Positions 48,928 through 58,125 of a DNA stretch of 64,000 nucleotides are shown here, piece after piece. This DNA comes from Lachnospiraceae bacterium. GTDB taxonomy: Bacteria > Bacillota > Clostridia > Lachnospirales > Lachnospiraceae. Every line of letters starts with the position of its first letter. Position 1 is the first letter of the stretch. The stretch is from positions 298,552-362,551 of the forward strand of contig CABIXN010000004.1 of the NCBI GenBank assembly GCA_902362715.1. The letters are read 5' to 3'. Position numbers and translations under genes: made by a program. The notes under the pieces were generated by a model. That model saw nothing but the letters and a program-made list of their open reading frames with translations. It searched no databases and had not been told where the DNA came from.

Positions 48928-48978
48928 GTTAGTTCTTTCTAACACCCAAAGGTTAGCATCATCTAACCCACATGTCAA
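48928..48978 (-). promoter_or_regulatory. Promoter of second feo operon with two iron-box-like dyads
   Basis: -35 TTGACA (48973-48978), 17-base spacer, weak -10 TAACCT (48950-48955). Dyads GTTAG-N6-CTAAC at 48928-48943 and, extended to GGTTAG...CTAACC, at 48951-48968. One covers the spacer and -10, the other lies just downstream, a strong repression layout. Confidence 0.75.
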
Positions 48979-49069
48979 CCATTTTCTTCCTTATTGAAAC
49001 TTTTTTTCAATTATTTAAGAATAAAATGTGTTTTTACGCTATAGGAGACACGGCTCTTTCCTTTGGCAT

Positions 49070-49123
49070 AAAAAACAAACCTTCAAACCAGATAATTTAT
49101 CATTACCTCAGTCTGAAGGTCTG
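49070..49123 (-). terminator. Terminator of the glycerophosphodiesterase gene
   Basis: Minus-strand CAGACCTTCA / TGAAGGTTTG arms followed by TTTTTTATG; 36 bases past the stop. Confidence 0.75.
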
Positions 49124-49158
49124 TATTATTTTTTGATACCGTTATAAATGCCGGCGTC

Positions 49159-51009
49159 TTACTGAAGTCCCAGAAGCTTCTCAATATACTGGTCCCACAG
49201 TCCGCTGTGTTTTTTCTGATAAATCAGCTTCTGAGCCGCTGCCGGCTTGTCTGTAATAATGCCATCTACCCCCATTTCCAACACCCGCTCCATAGAGTCC
49301 TCAGAATTTACTGTCCAGACTAACACTTCTTTTCCCGCCCGGTGAGCCTGATTTACAAACTTCTGCGTCAGCATCATAGCCTCAACACTGTATCCGTCCG
49401 CCGCATCCAGTACGGTAAAATTCCCAAGAGATACCGATGTAATATATACCGTCTGAATTTTAGGGTTAATCTCCTTTATCTTCTCAAGACATTCATATTT
49501 CATGGACGATAACACCACTTCCTTCTGGCAGTGATGCTTCTCCACAATATCCACTACTGACTGCTCAAAGTCCGTTTCGTATCCGGTAGGTTTTAATTCT
49601 ATATTCAGCCTGATCTTACCCTTGGTGTAAGTCAGCACCTCATCCAGAGTTGGAATCACTGTTTCTTTATATTTTTTATCGAACCAGCTGCCCGCATCCA
49701 GATATTTCATCTCATCATAGGTTGTCTCCCATATGTTTTTATCTACACCGGTGGTTCTCTTTAAGTTAGAGTCATGCATAACAATTATTTCGCCGTCTTT
49801 TGTCTGCTGGACATCCAATTCAATGCAGTCAGCACCTATTTCTACAGCACCTTTAAAAGCCGGAATCGTATTTTCTGGATACATCTCAGAATATCCCCGG
49901 TGAGCCGTGATCTTAATATCACTCTGCAGTCCAAGATCTATAACACCTTTTTTCTCGCCGAAGGAATAAATAAAATTAATACCCAGAGCCGCCACCACTG
50001 CAATTGCAATAATCCGTTTCCTGTATTGATACAGCTTTTTAGCCCACTTTGTTTCCTGAAGCCTGTATGCATTCTGCAGATCATCATAGGGACCTGTAAT
50101 AGGCTCCCCTGAAGTTGCTTTCCGGTAGTAAAACAGCATACTAATGCACAGATATACACTAGAAAGGCAGAAGCAAAAATACAGCATTCCCATAACACCC
50201 AGCAGAATGGATACTCCTGACAGTGTCAGACTGCTGAACAAATCCGATGACGCCATAGCTCTGTTGATAGCCGAAATCAGATAAGCTCCGCCCATGATAA
50301 TACCATAATAGACACCCAGAATAATTCCGTTCCAGACAAACAAAACCAAAATATCCTTCCAGAAATGTCCCTTGATTAAAATCCAGCTGTTTCTCCGTCC
50401 TTCTTTAAAAGAAGCCTTCTCCAGGCAAAAATAATGAATACTGTATATCCAATGAAAGGATCTATAGCCTATATAAACCCAGAATGCAATATAAACTATA
50501 AACAGCAGTGTATGGCTTTGAATATACTCAAAAATAAACTCCGGAAGCTCAAAGCTGGAAATATAACCGCTGATCAGTGCAAAATGTGTAACCGGTATAA
50601 TAATCAGAAGATAAAGTATCATCAGCCAGTTTTTCTGTTTAAAGATGTTTAAAGCGCTGAGAGTCCCTTTGCGCAGCAGCGCCAGCAGAGGTATCTTTTG
50701 CTTCCTGTAAGACGCATGAAGGCAGGTAATGATGCAGCAGATATCCAGAAGCGTAAAAAATGCCAGGCACAAAAGCAGCAAAAACAAAATAATCCAGACG
50801 CCTGGCCCTTTCAGATAAACCCCGATATTTTCATCCGAAAGATAATAAAGCCCCCGAACCTTAAGGGAAAGCCTGAAGGCCGCCAGCAATACAGGCCTGA
50901 AAATCGCTGCCATAGAAAATTTATATAAAATCTCGAAAACAAGCAGCGTACCTATATTATATTTCAACAGCCCCCACGCAAATTTTATAAATCGAAAAAC
51001 TTTAACCAT
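49159..51009 (-). CDS. Membrane glycerophosphodiester phosphodiesterase
   Basis: 616 residues. The N-terminal half (1-345) has about eight hydrophobic segments of the GDPD membrane domain type; the C-terminal half is a complete GDPD domain: ITAHRGYSEMYPENTIPAF near 365, DCIELDVQQTKDGEIIVMHD near 393, and NIELKP. It would cleave glycerophosphodiesters or the glycerophosphate of lipoteichoic acid or phospholipid head groups outside the membrane. Own promoter; downstream of the flippase-like gene. Confidence 0.9.
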   Translation of the reverse strand: MVKVFRFIKFAWGLLKYNIGTLLVFEILYKFSMAAIFRPVLLAAFRLSLKVRGLYYLSDENIGVYLKGPGVWIILFLLLLCLAFFTLLDICCIITCLHASYRKQKIPLLALLRKGTLSALNIFKQKNWLMILYLLIIIPVTHFALISGYISSFELPEFIFEYIQSHTLLFIVYIAFWVYIGYRSFHWIYSIHYFCLEKASFKEGRRNSWILIKGHFWKDILVLFVWNGIILGVYYGIIMGGAYLISAINRAMASSDLFSSLTLSGVSILLGVMGMLYFCFCLSSVYLCISMLFYYRKATSGEPITGPYDDLQNAYRLQETKWAKKLYQYRKRIIAIAVVAALGINFIYSFGEKKGVIDLGLQSDIKITAHRGYSEMYPENTIPAFKGAVEIGADCIELDVQQTKDGEIIVMHDSNLKRTTGVDKNIWETTYDEMKYLDAGSWFDKKYKETVIPTLDEVLTYTKGKIRLNIELKPTGYETDFEQSVVDIVEKHHCQKEVVLSSMKYECLEKIKEINPKIQTVYITSVSLGNFTVLDAADGYSVEAMMLTQKFVNQAHRAGKEVLVWTVNSEDSMERVLEMGVDGIITDKPAAAQKLIYQKKHSGLWDQYIEKLLGLQ

Positions 51010-51035
51010 AAAAAAACTCCTTTTGTACTTTTCTT

Positions 51036-51044
51036 AGTATAGCA
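51036..51044 (-). promoter_or_regulatory. Extended -10 promoter of the phosphodiesterase gene
   Basis: TGCTATACT on the minus strand. It lies inside a weak hairpin (AAAAAACTC / GAGTTTTTT) that could end the preceding transcript. Confidence 0.5.
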
Positions 51045-51085
51045 CAAATAAGAGTTTTTTTTCGTGTAAATTCATTTCTATTTTG

Positions 51086-52120
51086 TTAATCTTTTATGAC
51101 GCCGCTAGGTTTTTCCATCTCACTCTGCTGTCTGTCCTGCTTTACCTTCCAGCGCCTGTACAAAACATATATGCCTCCCACAGCAAACGGAAAAATAAAT
51201 GTTGCGAAACGGTACAGAAGGGTTACCGCACCGGAAACATGGACACCTACAACCACCCCGATTAAGCTTGTCATAATCACCTCAACAGAGCCGATTCCGG
51301 CCGGAGTAGGTATCACGGCAGCTGTCATTACAGAAAGAGAGCATACCGCAAGAGACTGAAACAAAGTCAGACCCCCGGTTCCAAACAAAATCAAAAAAGG
51401 GATTCCATACCAGAAACAGCACTTTATCAGATTCTTCAAAACGGTAGTAACTAATGTCTTTTTATCTTTCAGTAACTCTGCTGTAGACACTTCCATAATA
51501 TCACAGTTCTTCCGCAAACTTTCCATTACACCATCTAATTTGCCGGATTTATTGAAAATTCCACCAATCTTAAAAAGCAGCCAGTGAAATTTTGCCGAAA
51601 CCGCAAACAGAATTAAAAAAATGGAGATTATCGCTGTCAGCCCGTAAGCCAGGACAAGATACACTGCATATTCACTGTAGTTCCTTACCATAAAATTCCA
51701 GTTAATAAGAAACAGCATCCCACTGAAAAGTGCGATGCTGACCTTATGCATTACGTATTGGATCATATATAATCCAGCGCCTTTAGAGTATTCCACTCCC
51801 GACTGCCCAAGATAATATATTGCCGCAACTCCGCTGCCACTTCCTAGAGTAGCAAGACGGTAAAAGGAACAGTAAAAGGCACAGCACACCGTTCTGCTAT
51901 ATTTGATATCCGGATTATACCGCTTCGCCAGCGAATATGTAATCCAGGCTTCAAACAGATGATAGATGACGGATGAAATACAGATTGCTATCAGCACCAC
52001 CGCCGAGGTCTTCCTCAGCTGACCTAAAATAGGCCCCGCCAAATCACGAAACGTGTATGCGATAATTGCAAGAAGAACAATTACGAAAATAATCTTCGCC
52101 CACATTTTTTTGTTCTTCAA
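51086..52120 (-). CDS. UPF0104/AglD2-type polytopic membrane protein
   Basis: 344 residues, about eight membrane segments, the lysylphosphatidylglycerol synthase transmembrane (AglD2/MprF-flippase) family: RTVCCAFYCSFYRLATLGSG (20 residues) and AVIPTPAGIGSVEVIMTSLI are signature stretches. No synthase domain, so flipping of a lipid or a lipid-linked intermediate is the likely role. TTG 52120 fits AGGAG eight bases upstream. It begins 16 bases after the radical SAM stop, so they are one operon. Confidence 0.85.
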   Translation of the reverse strand: MKNKKMWAKIIFVIVLLAIIAYTFRDLAGPILGQLRKTSAVVLIAICISSVIYHLFEAWITYSLAKRYNPDIKYSRTVCCAFYCSFYRLATLGSGSGVAAIYYLGQSGVEYSKGAGLYMIQYVMHKVSIALFSGMLFLINWNFMVRNYSEYAVYLVLAYGLTAIISIFLILFAVSAKFHWLLFKIGGIFNKSGKLDGVMESLRKNCDIMEVSTAELLKDKKTLVTTVLKNLIKCCFWYGIPFLILFGTGGLTLFQSLAVCSLSVMTAAVIPTPAGIGSVEVIMTSLIGVVVGVHVSGAVTLLYRFATFIFPFAVGGIYVLYRRWKVKQDRQQSEMEKPSGVIKD

Positions 52121-52136
52121 AAGCCTCAACTCCTAG

Positions 52137-53531
52137 CTATTTTTTATAATTTTTATAACCTTTTTTCTCAAATGGATGCTCTGACCAGATTTTCTCCGCA
52201 TGCTCTTTCCATTCTGCCGCATATGGTTCACACTTACCGCAGAGATGCTCTGCAGTCTCCGGAGACTGTAAATCGGTTGATTTAGCCCCAGTTTCTTTTA
52301 CCATTTTCTGAAGCATTTCCGGATTTTCCAGCATCGGACACGGACGCAGCATATTATCATTAAATGGCTGATTGTCTCTGTATGCCTGGAATAATGGCTG
52401 CTGCAGACATTCAAGAATTGTATTCTCACGAATGTTTGCCCCTGAATAGTGAATGAATACACATGGTTCTGCATCTCCATTAGCATTTATATGGAAGTAG
52501 TTTCTTCCTCCGGCAATACATCCACCTACAAATTCACCATCATTCTGGAAGTCCATAAGGAAAATTGGTTTTCCGCCTTCAAGGGCACGAACCTCACGAA
52601 GTCTCTTGTAAATATATTCACGCTGCTCCATAGTAGGCATTAACTCAACATCTGCTTCATTTCCAACCGGCATATAATGGAAATACCATGCATAACGGCA
52701 TCCATGATCAATCATCAGATCATAAAATTCATCAGAAGTAACTGCATCCATATTTTTTCTTGTGTAACATACAGATGTCCCGAAGAATAATCCGTATTCC
52801 TTCATTAAATCCATAGCATGAAGAACCTTCTGGAAAATACCTTCACCACGGCGTCCGTCATTTGCTTCTTCAAACCCTTCCAGACTTAAAGAGAAAGATA
52901 AGTTTCCAAGTTCCTGAACTTTCTTACAAAACTCTTCATCAATAAGTGTTCCATTTGTAAAGCTGTGGAATGCACAATCCCGGTGTTTTTCACACAGTTT
53001 TATAATGTCTGCTTTTCTGACAAGAGGCTCACCGCCGGTAAACATATAGAAGTATACACCAAGCTCTTTTGCCTGTGTAACAATACTGTCCATCTCTTCA
53101 AAAGTAAGATTTAATTTATAACCATATTCTGCAGCCCAGCAGCCGGTACATCTTAAATTACATGCGCTGGTAGGATCCATGAGAATTAACCATGGAATAT
53201 TGCAATTATATATATCTCTGTTCTTACGAATCTGCTTTGTTCCATAAAAAGCCGCTTCAAAACCAAGGTTCAGTGCTGTCATTTTTGCCACATTTGGATG
53301 TAACTCATCTAACATAGTATTGACAAATCTCATCCATTTATGATCCGGATTCTTAATAATTGCTCTTGCACCGTCATATGCTTCTGCACTGAAATTGTCT
53401 CCCATAAATTTCTGGGCAAGATCAACGATTTCCAGTAAACCTTTCTGACGATCTTTATTTAAACGTTTCAATGCAATGTCAATCGCTGCACTAAATGCTT
53501 TTCTCTGTACTGTATGTTTTAAATTTGCCAT
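52137..53531 (-). CDS. Radical SAM protein with SPASM-like C-terminus
   Basis: 464 residues. A helical N-terminal region of about 110 residues with no cluster motif, then the radical SAM motif ACNLRCTGC (Cys 124, 128, 131), MFTGGEPLV, and a Cys-rich end (GGCIAGGRNYFHINANGDAE, CVFIHY, LRPCPML, CGKCEP) able to hold an auxiliary cluster. No radical enzyme partner or peptide substrate gene is present. With a flippase-like gene and a phosphodiesterase beside it, lipid modification is my best guess. ATG 53531 has GGAGGAGA upstream. Confidence 0.85.
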   Translation of the reverse strand: MANLKHTVQRKAFSAAIDIALKRLNKDRQKGLLEIVDLAQKFMGDNFSAEAYDGARAIIKNPDHKWMRFVNTMLDELHPNVAKMTALNLGFEAAFYGTKQIRKNRDIYNCNIPWLILMDPTSACNLRCTGCWAAEYGYKLNLTFEEMDSIVTQAKELGVYFYMFTGGEPLVRKADIIKLCEKHRDCAFHSFTNGTLIDEEFCKKVQELGNLSFSLSLEGFEEANDGRRGEGIFQKVLHAMDLMKEYGLFFGTSVCYTRKNMDAVTSDEFYDLMIDHGCRYAWYFHYMPVGNEADVELMPTMEQREYIYKRLREVRALEGGKPIFLMDFQNDGEFVGGCIAGGRNYFHINANGDAEPCVFIHYSGANIRENTILECLQQPLFQAYRDNQPFNDNMLRPCPMLENPEMLQKMVKETGAKSTDLQSPETAEHLCGKCEPYAAEWKEHAEKIWSEHPFEKKGYKNYKK

Positions 53532-53560
53532 GCTTTCTCCTCCATTAAATATAACTGAAC

Positions 53561-53608
53561 CAACTGCCACACAGTATATCTGGATTTTATCAGCTTGAAT
53601 ATATGCAA
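53561..53608 (-). promoter_or_regulatory. Promoter/operator element of the radical SAM gene shared with metK
   Basis: 43 of 48 bases match the metK element, including TTGCATATATTCAA, CTGATAAA, GATATACT and TGTGGCAGTTG. It ends 29 bases before the ATG, as at metK. Flanking DNA is not similar, which points to selection on the site itself. Confidence 0.75.
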
Positions 53609-53706
53609 ATTGATCTAGTTGTATTTCATTTTAATACATTTACTCCACTTTGTATCTTTATGAGTGACATCATTATTCTTTTGTTCTGTAAATTAAATTT
53701 TTTATC

Positions 53707-54450
53707 CTAAACCTGATTCCAAATTACCAGGGTACTGACTGCCTCGAACCCAAGATGTTCATATAATCCACGTCCCATTTCAGAAGCCTGAAGGGATGCC
53801 ATCCTAAAACCTTCCATCCTGCACTCCTCTAAAGCCGCCATTACAAGCTTACGCGCAATTCCCTTCCCCCGCTGGTCAGGCAGAACCGCAACTTCATGAA
53901 TCCCAGGATTGGGCCCTTTTTTATAAACCATTATCGTTCCAATAATCTTTCCCTGTTCCACATAACCAAAAAAGGCCAGCTTTTCAGGGTGCCGTTCCAT
54001 CAGCATTCGAAATGCCGGATACTCACTTGGTTTGGGAAAGGCTTCTGCCGTCACATCACACCATTCTTTCAAACGATCAGCATTGATTTGCTCAATATTA
54101 GGACTAAGATCTTTTTCAGAAATTTTAAAATTTTCTTCTATATGAAAAAGCATTCCTGTCTGCTCTTTGCGCACTTCATACCCAAGTTCTCTGAGTGTCC
54201 CTGCCACATTTTCAGGAACACACTCTTTTGTATAGCTGATCAGTCCGGGCTTATGTATCCGGATTCCTTCTATAATATATGGTACTGTATCCTCATCCAT
54301 TTTATCCAGACAAAAACGGTTGCTCCATCTGCTGGTTTCTACATTATAAAAGCGGTACCCCTTACCGGTCTGTACCATCTTTCCCTCCGTATCTGAAATA
54401 AACTGGCACAGGTCGCTAAAGCTGCTTTCCGGAAGCAGTATTTTCTCCAT
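53707..54450 (-). CDS. GNAT family N-acetyltransferase
   Basis: 247 residues; the C-terminal half holds the GNAT fold with acetyl-CoA loop LPDQRGKGIARKLVMAAL and IHEVAVLP before it. The N-terminal 110 residues are of an unassigned type. ATG 54450 has GGGAGG seven bases upstream. Substrate unknown. Confidence 0.82.
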   Translation of the reverse strand: MEKILLPESSFSDLCQFISDTEGKMVQTGKGYRFYNVETSRWSNRFCLDKMDEDTVPYIIEGIRIHKPGLISYTKECVPENVAGTLRELGYEVRKEQTGMLFHIEENFKISEKDLSPNIEQINADRLKEWCDVTAEAFPKPSEYPAFRMLMERHPEKLAFFGYVEQGKIIGTIMVYKKGPNPGIHEVAVLPDQRGKGIARKLVMAALEECRMEGFRMASLQASEMGRGLYEHLGFEAVSTLVIWNQV

Positions 54451-54571
54451 ACATTTTCCTCCCGATCTTCTGTTTCTTATAATTATCTGCAGATGGCTCT
54501 CCAGCTGCGTCCTTATCATCTAAAGTCCTATTCTGTTATATTAACGTATTCTTCCAAAAAAATACACCCTT

Positions 54572-55930
54572 TTATACATCTTTTTTTCCAAGCCTGAAAT
54601 AAACAGTAATCAGCATTGTTATAAAACAGGCCAGCCCGCCAATGGCATTGGAGATAGGCTCTGCCCAAAATACACCATTTACGCCCATCTGAAACAAACC
54701 AGGCAGCAGCAGCGTTAACGGCACTACAATTACAATTTTTCTGAAAATAGAAAAAAATACTGCCCGCATGGATTTTCCCAGCGCAGTAAATGTACATTGT
54801 CCGCAAAACTGGAAAGCCATCATAAAGAATCCAAAGAAATATATATGAATTGCCGAACGTCCCAGAGTTTCCACCTGTGTATCACTGCTGAAAAGGTTTA
54901 TAAATATCTCCGGAAAGCCAGCTACCATTGCCCACGCAGCCAGGGTATATACAATGGTTATCAACGACAAAATGCGAATAGTTTTCTTTACTCTGGAAAA
55001 GGCTTTGGCCCCATAATTAAATCCCAGCACCGGCTGCCCGGCATTGGTCAGTCCCAGCACCGGAGCGGATATGACTTCCCTTATGGAATTAATAATCGTC
55101 ATAATTCCCACATAAATATCTCCGCCAAACACCTGAAGGGTTGCATTGCATACAATCTGCACCACTGAGTTGGTAACTGAAAGAGTAAATCCGGAAAGCC
55201 CAAGAGAAAGAATTTTTAAAACTCTTCGTTTTTGAAGCTTCATATCTTTTATCCGAAGCGGTATCAGCGCCTTTTTTCCCCGCAGGAAACGCCAGGTCCA
55301 CAATGCTGCAGCCGCCTGAGAGATTACTGTAGCAATGGCTGCACCGCGCACTTCCAGCCGGAATACAAAGATAAACAAAGGATCCAGTACAATATTAAGC
55401 CCGGCTCCAATTAAGACAGTCAATAGTCCAATCGTTCCAAATCCCTGGGCATTAATAAATGAATTCAGCCCCAGACTTATAAGCACGAAAACCGTTCCAA
55501 ACAAATAGATCGTTAAATACTGTACCGCATAAGGAAACGTTTCCTGACTGGCTCCTAACAGCCATAGCAGCGGCTCACGTGCCAACAGTCCCGCCACAGT
55601 GAGTCCCCCAGAAAATATTAATAACAAGGTAAAACTATTTCCCAGTATGGCAGAGGCTTCCTCTGTATTTTTCCGTCCCCGCTCAATAGAAAAAAGCGGC
55701 GTTCCTCCGGTTCCGATTAAATTGGCAAAGGCTATAATCATGGTGATTACTGGGAGACAGACCCCCACACCAGTCAGGGCGTTCATAGAAGCGCCCTTTA
55801 ATCTGCCCAGGTACATACGGTCTACTACATTATATAGTACATTAATCAGCTGGGCGATGGTCATTGGCACAGCCAGACGCATTAATATTTTTACAATACT
55901 GCCTTTTGAAAAATCACTTTCAGTTCTCAT
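54572..55930 (-). CDS. MATE family efflux transporter
   Basis: 452 residues with 12 hydrophobic segments in two halves: FSKGSIVKILMRLAVPMTIA, then NVVDRMYLGRL, GLNSFINAQGFGTIGLLTVL and late GLTNAGQPVLGFNYGAKAF. Na+ or H+ driven export of drugs or metabolites. Its start overlaps the preceding GNAT gene by 11 bases. Confidence 0.9.
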   Translation of the reverse strand: MRTESDFSKGSIVKILMRLAVPMTIAQLINVLYNVVDRMYLGRLKGASMNALTGVGVCLPVITMIIAFANLIGTGGTPLFSIERGRKNTEEASAILGNSFTLLLIFSGGLTVAGLLAREPLLWLLGASQETFPYAVQYLTIYLFGTVFVLISLGLNSFINAQGFGTIGLLTVLIGAGLNIVLDPLFIFVFRLEVRGAAIATVISQAAAALWTWRFLRGKKALIPLRIKDMKLQKRRVLKILSLGLSGFTLSVTNSVVQIVCNATLQVFGGDIYVGIMTIINSIREVISAPVLGLTNAGQPVLGFNYGAKAFSRVKKTIRILSLITIVYTLAAWAMVAGFPEIFINLFSSDTQVETLGRSAIHIYFFGFFMMAFQFCGQCTFTALGKSMRAVFFSIFRKIVIVVPLTLLLPGLFQMGVNGVFWAEPISNAIGGLACFITMLITVYFRLGKKDV

Positions 55931-56363
55931 GACAATCGCAGCACCTGGAAATGTCTTTCCTGTTCAGCCTCATATTCACGGCTTCCTCTTCCTGACCGTG
56001 TTTCCCGCTTTCTTTTTTGAAACCAATTTTTTCAAAAAAAGCAAAGGTGTCTTTTCCTGCTGTCAGGCAGATCTCTTCCACATTAGACAATACCGCTTTA
56101 TCAATAAGCAGTCTGACAATAAAGTCTCCAAGCCCCCGTCCTCTGTAAGCTTTAAGCACTCCTACGTGGCTGATGATGCATTCCCATCCATCATAAAAAA
56201 TGCGTCCTGTCCCTACAGCCCTGTCATCAGCATAGACAACGGCATGCATACTTAAACACTCCTTTTCATCCTCCCACATAAAGGAATCTTTGAATACCTG
56301 CTTTCTGATTTCTTTTATTACAGCTAAATCCTCCTGTCCCGAATAAAACTTTCCCTGCACCAT
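55920..56363 (-). CDS. GNAT family N-acetyltransferase, small
   Basis: 147 residues; core VGVLKAYRGRGLGDFIVRLL (Q/R-x-x-G-x-G/A loop) near 70 and CLTAGKDTFAFFEKIGFKKE. Similar to YjcF-type acetyltransferases. Co-transcribed with the MATE gene. Confidence 0.8.
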   Translation of the reverse strand: MVQGKFYSGQEDLAVIKEIRKQVFKDSFMWEDEKECLSMHAVVYADDRAVGTGRIFYDGWECIISHVGVLKAYRGRGLGDFIVRLLIDKAVLSNVEEICLTAGKDTFAFFEKIGFKKESGKHGQEEEAVNMRLNRKDISRCCDCHEN

Positions 56364-56387
56364 AATAAATTCCTCTTTTCTTTCAAA

Positions 56388-56975
56388 TTACTCCAGCTTC
56401 ATTTTTACCTGTAATCGTACGTCCTTTACATTTTCGTCCCATACAGCCAGATAGCCTCCCCCGTTAGCTGCCTGCCAAAAATAAAAATCTTTCTGCTGTG
56501 CTGAAAATTTTTCCATCACAGACATTATCGTTCCCCCATGGGCGACGATTCCAATACGTGACAGCTTTCTTTCTGCCGCATCCCGCAGACATTCCAAAAA
56601 TGAATTTTGACACCGAACCCGAAAGTCTGATCCAGATTCTCCATGAGGAATGTCTCCTAGCCCAATACTGTCAATCCAGCTCCTGTATGCCTGCAGATCC
56701 TTCAATTCATGATATGTCCTGTACTCAAAATCACCGAAATCCGTCTCTTCCAGTCCGTTCCATATCAGTATATTTTGTTTCGGAAATAAGATCTGTGCTG
56801 TCTGCCGGCAGCGTTTCATTCTGCTTGTATACACCAGCTGAACATCCCTAAGCATGCCTCCTATACGCTTAAGCTGCCGGCAGCTTTCCTCCAGCAATGC
56901 TTCATCTGTCCGTCCCACATAACGTTTTTCCAGATTACCTTTCGTTTTTCCATGTCTGATTAAATAGATTTCCAA
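56388..56975 (-). CDS. Histidine phosphatase family protein
   Basis: 195 residues, CobC/phosphoglycerate mutase-like. Phospho-His motif YLIRHGKTKGN at residue 4, acid Glu in TDFGDFEYRTYHEL near 75, second His in GIVAHGGTIMSV. TTG 56975 has AGGGGGA at good distance; earlier TTG overlaps the site. Substrate unknown; alpha-ribazole phosphate is possible but no cobalamin gene is near. Confidence 0.83.
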   Translation of the reverse strand: MEIYLIRHGKTKGNLEKRYVGRTDEALLEESCRQLKRIGGMLRDVQLVYTSRMKRCRQTAQILFPKQNILIWNGLEETDFGDFEYRTYHELKDLQAYRSWIDSIGLGDIPHGESGSDFRVRCQNSFLECLRDAAERKLSRIGIVAHGGTIMSVMEKFSAQQKDFYFWQAANGGGYLAVWDENVKDVRLQVKMKLE

Positions 56976-56976
56976 C

Positions 56977-57837
56977 CTAGTCCCCCTCTTTGACAAGATA
57001 TTGTTTTAAGGCTTCCATCTGCTCCTGGGCCTCCCGTATTCCTTCCTGATACAAAGGTTCAAGGCGGTTCCAATCACCTTCTGTCCGGCCCACACCATAG
57101 GTATTCTTTGGAGCTATTACAAACACCTTTCCCTGTTTTTCCAATTTAAATAATTCTTTGCAGGTTTCATTATACTCCTGGGCTCTTCGATTCATCCGCT
57201 CTACAATCTTGGGATATTTTCTGCAAAGACGATTAATCAGTTTCTGAGACCTCTCCGGTCCTTTTTCATAATCCCGTTCTCTGGTCAATATTACAATAAT
57301 TTTATCACAGCCCTCCTCCATAGCCTTCTTAAACGGCACGGAATCGGCAATCCCGCCATCCATATAATAGTTTTCACCCAGCTTTACCGGTGGAAACAAC
57401 ACAGGCAGGGAACAACTGGCGATGGTTGTTTCCCAACGCTTCTCATATGCCGGAAGTTCCATATATTCCGCCTCCCCGGTTGCAATATTAGTAACTACAG
57501 CTACCACTTTGCCAGAATAATCCGCCAGCGCATCATAATCATAGGGTACTAATTTATTGGGAATCTCATCAAAAGCAAAATCCAGATTATAGTAACAGCG
57601 TTTTTTCGGGTTTAATAAATGATGGACTCCCATATATCGCCTGTCATGCATATATAGTTTTGTAAACTCCGCATTTCTGCCCCGCTGTTTTGATATGTAA
57701 GAAACTCCATATGCAATTCCGGCGGATACGCCGATAAAATAGTCCGGCATAATATGCTCATCTAAAAATACATCTGCTACCCCGCAGGAAAATATTGTCC
57801 GGCTTGCTCCGCCTTCCATAACGATGCCCAGTTTCAT
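56977..57837 (-). CDS. Patatin-like phospholipase
   Basis: 286 residues, RssA/YlbK-type. Oxyanion loop VMEGGASRTIFSCG, nucleophile IGVSAGIAYG near 40, Asp in MDGGIADSVPF near 160, and a basic C-terminal part. ATG 57837 has AAGGGGCGG upstream. Cytoplasmic by lack of signal. One base separates it from the histidine phosphatase start region. Confidence 0.88.
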   Translation of the reverse strand: MKLGIVMEGGASRTIFSCGVADVFLDEHIMPDYFIGVSAGIAYGVSYISKQRGRNAEFTKLYMHDRRYMGVHHLLNPKKRCYYNLDFAFDEIPNKLVPYDYDALADYSGKVVAVVTNIATGEAEYMELPAYEKRWETTIASCSLPVLFPPVKLGENYYMDGGIADSVPFKKAMEEGCDKIIVILTRERDYEKGPERSQKLINRLCRKYPKIVERMNRRAQEYNETCKELFKLEKQGKVFVIAPKNTYGVGRTEGDWNRLEPLYQEGIREAQEQMEALKQYLVKEGD

Positions 57838-58125
57838 TTTTCCGCCCCTTTCTCTCCAAACAACAGATTTATAAACCAATATAACATGATTTTTACTATA
57901 TTTCAAAATTTGTATTACTCTTTTTTCTTCCTGATCTGAAAATAAATTACCCTTTTACTCATAAAATTTCTTTTCAAGCCCGGTCTTTTATGCTATATTA
58001 CTTCTCGAAAAATATTAACCTCAACTGCCAGAGGCCATACAAAACTGTTTACAGAAATCTAGCAATTAGAATACTTTTCTTTTGTATCCTGGCCGGGCAG
58101 ACAAGAACCTTATGGAGGTATCACT

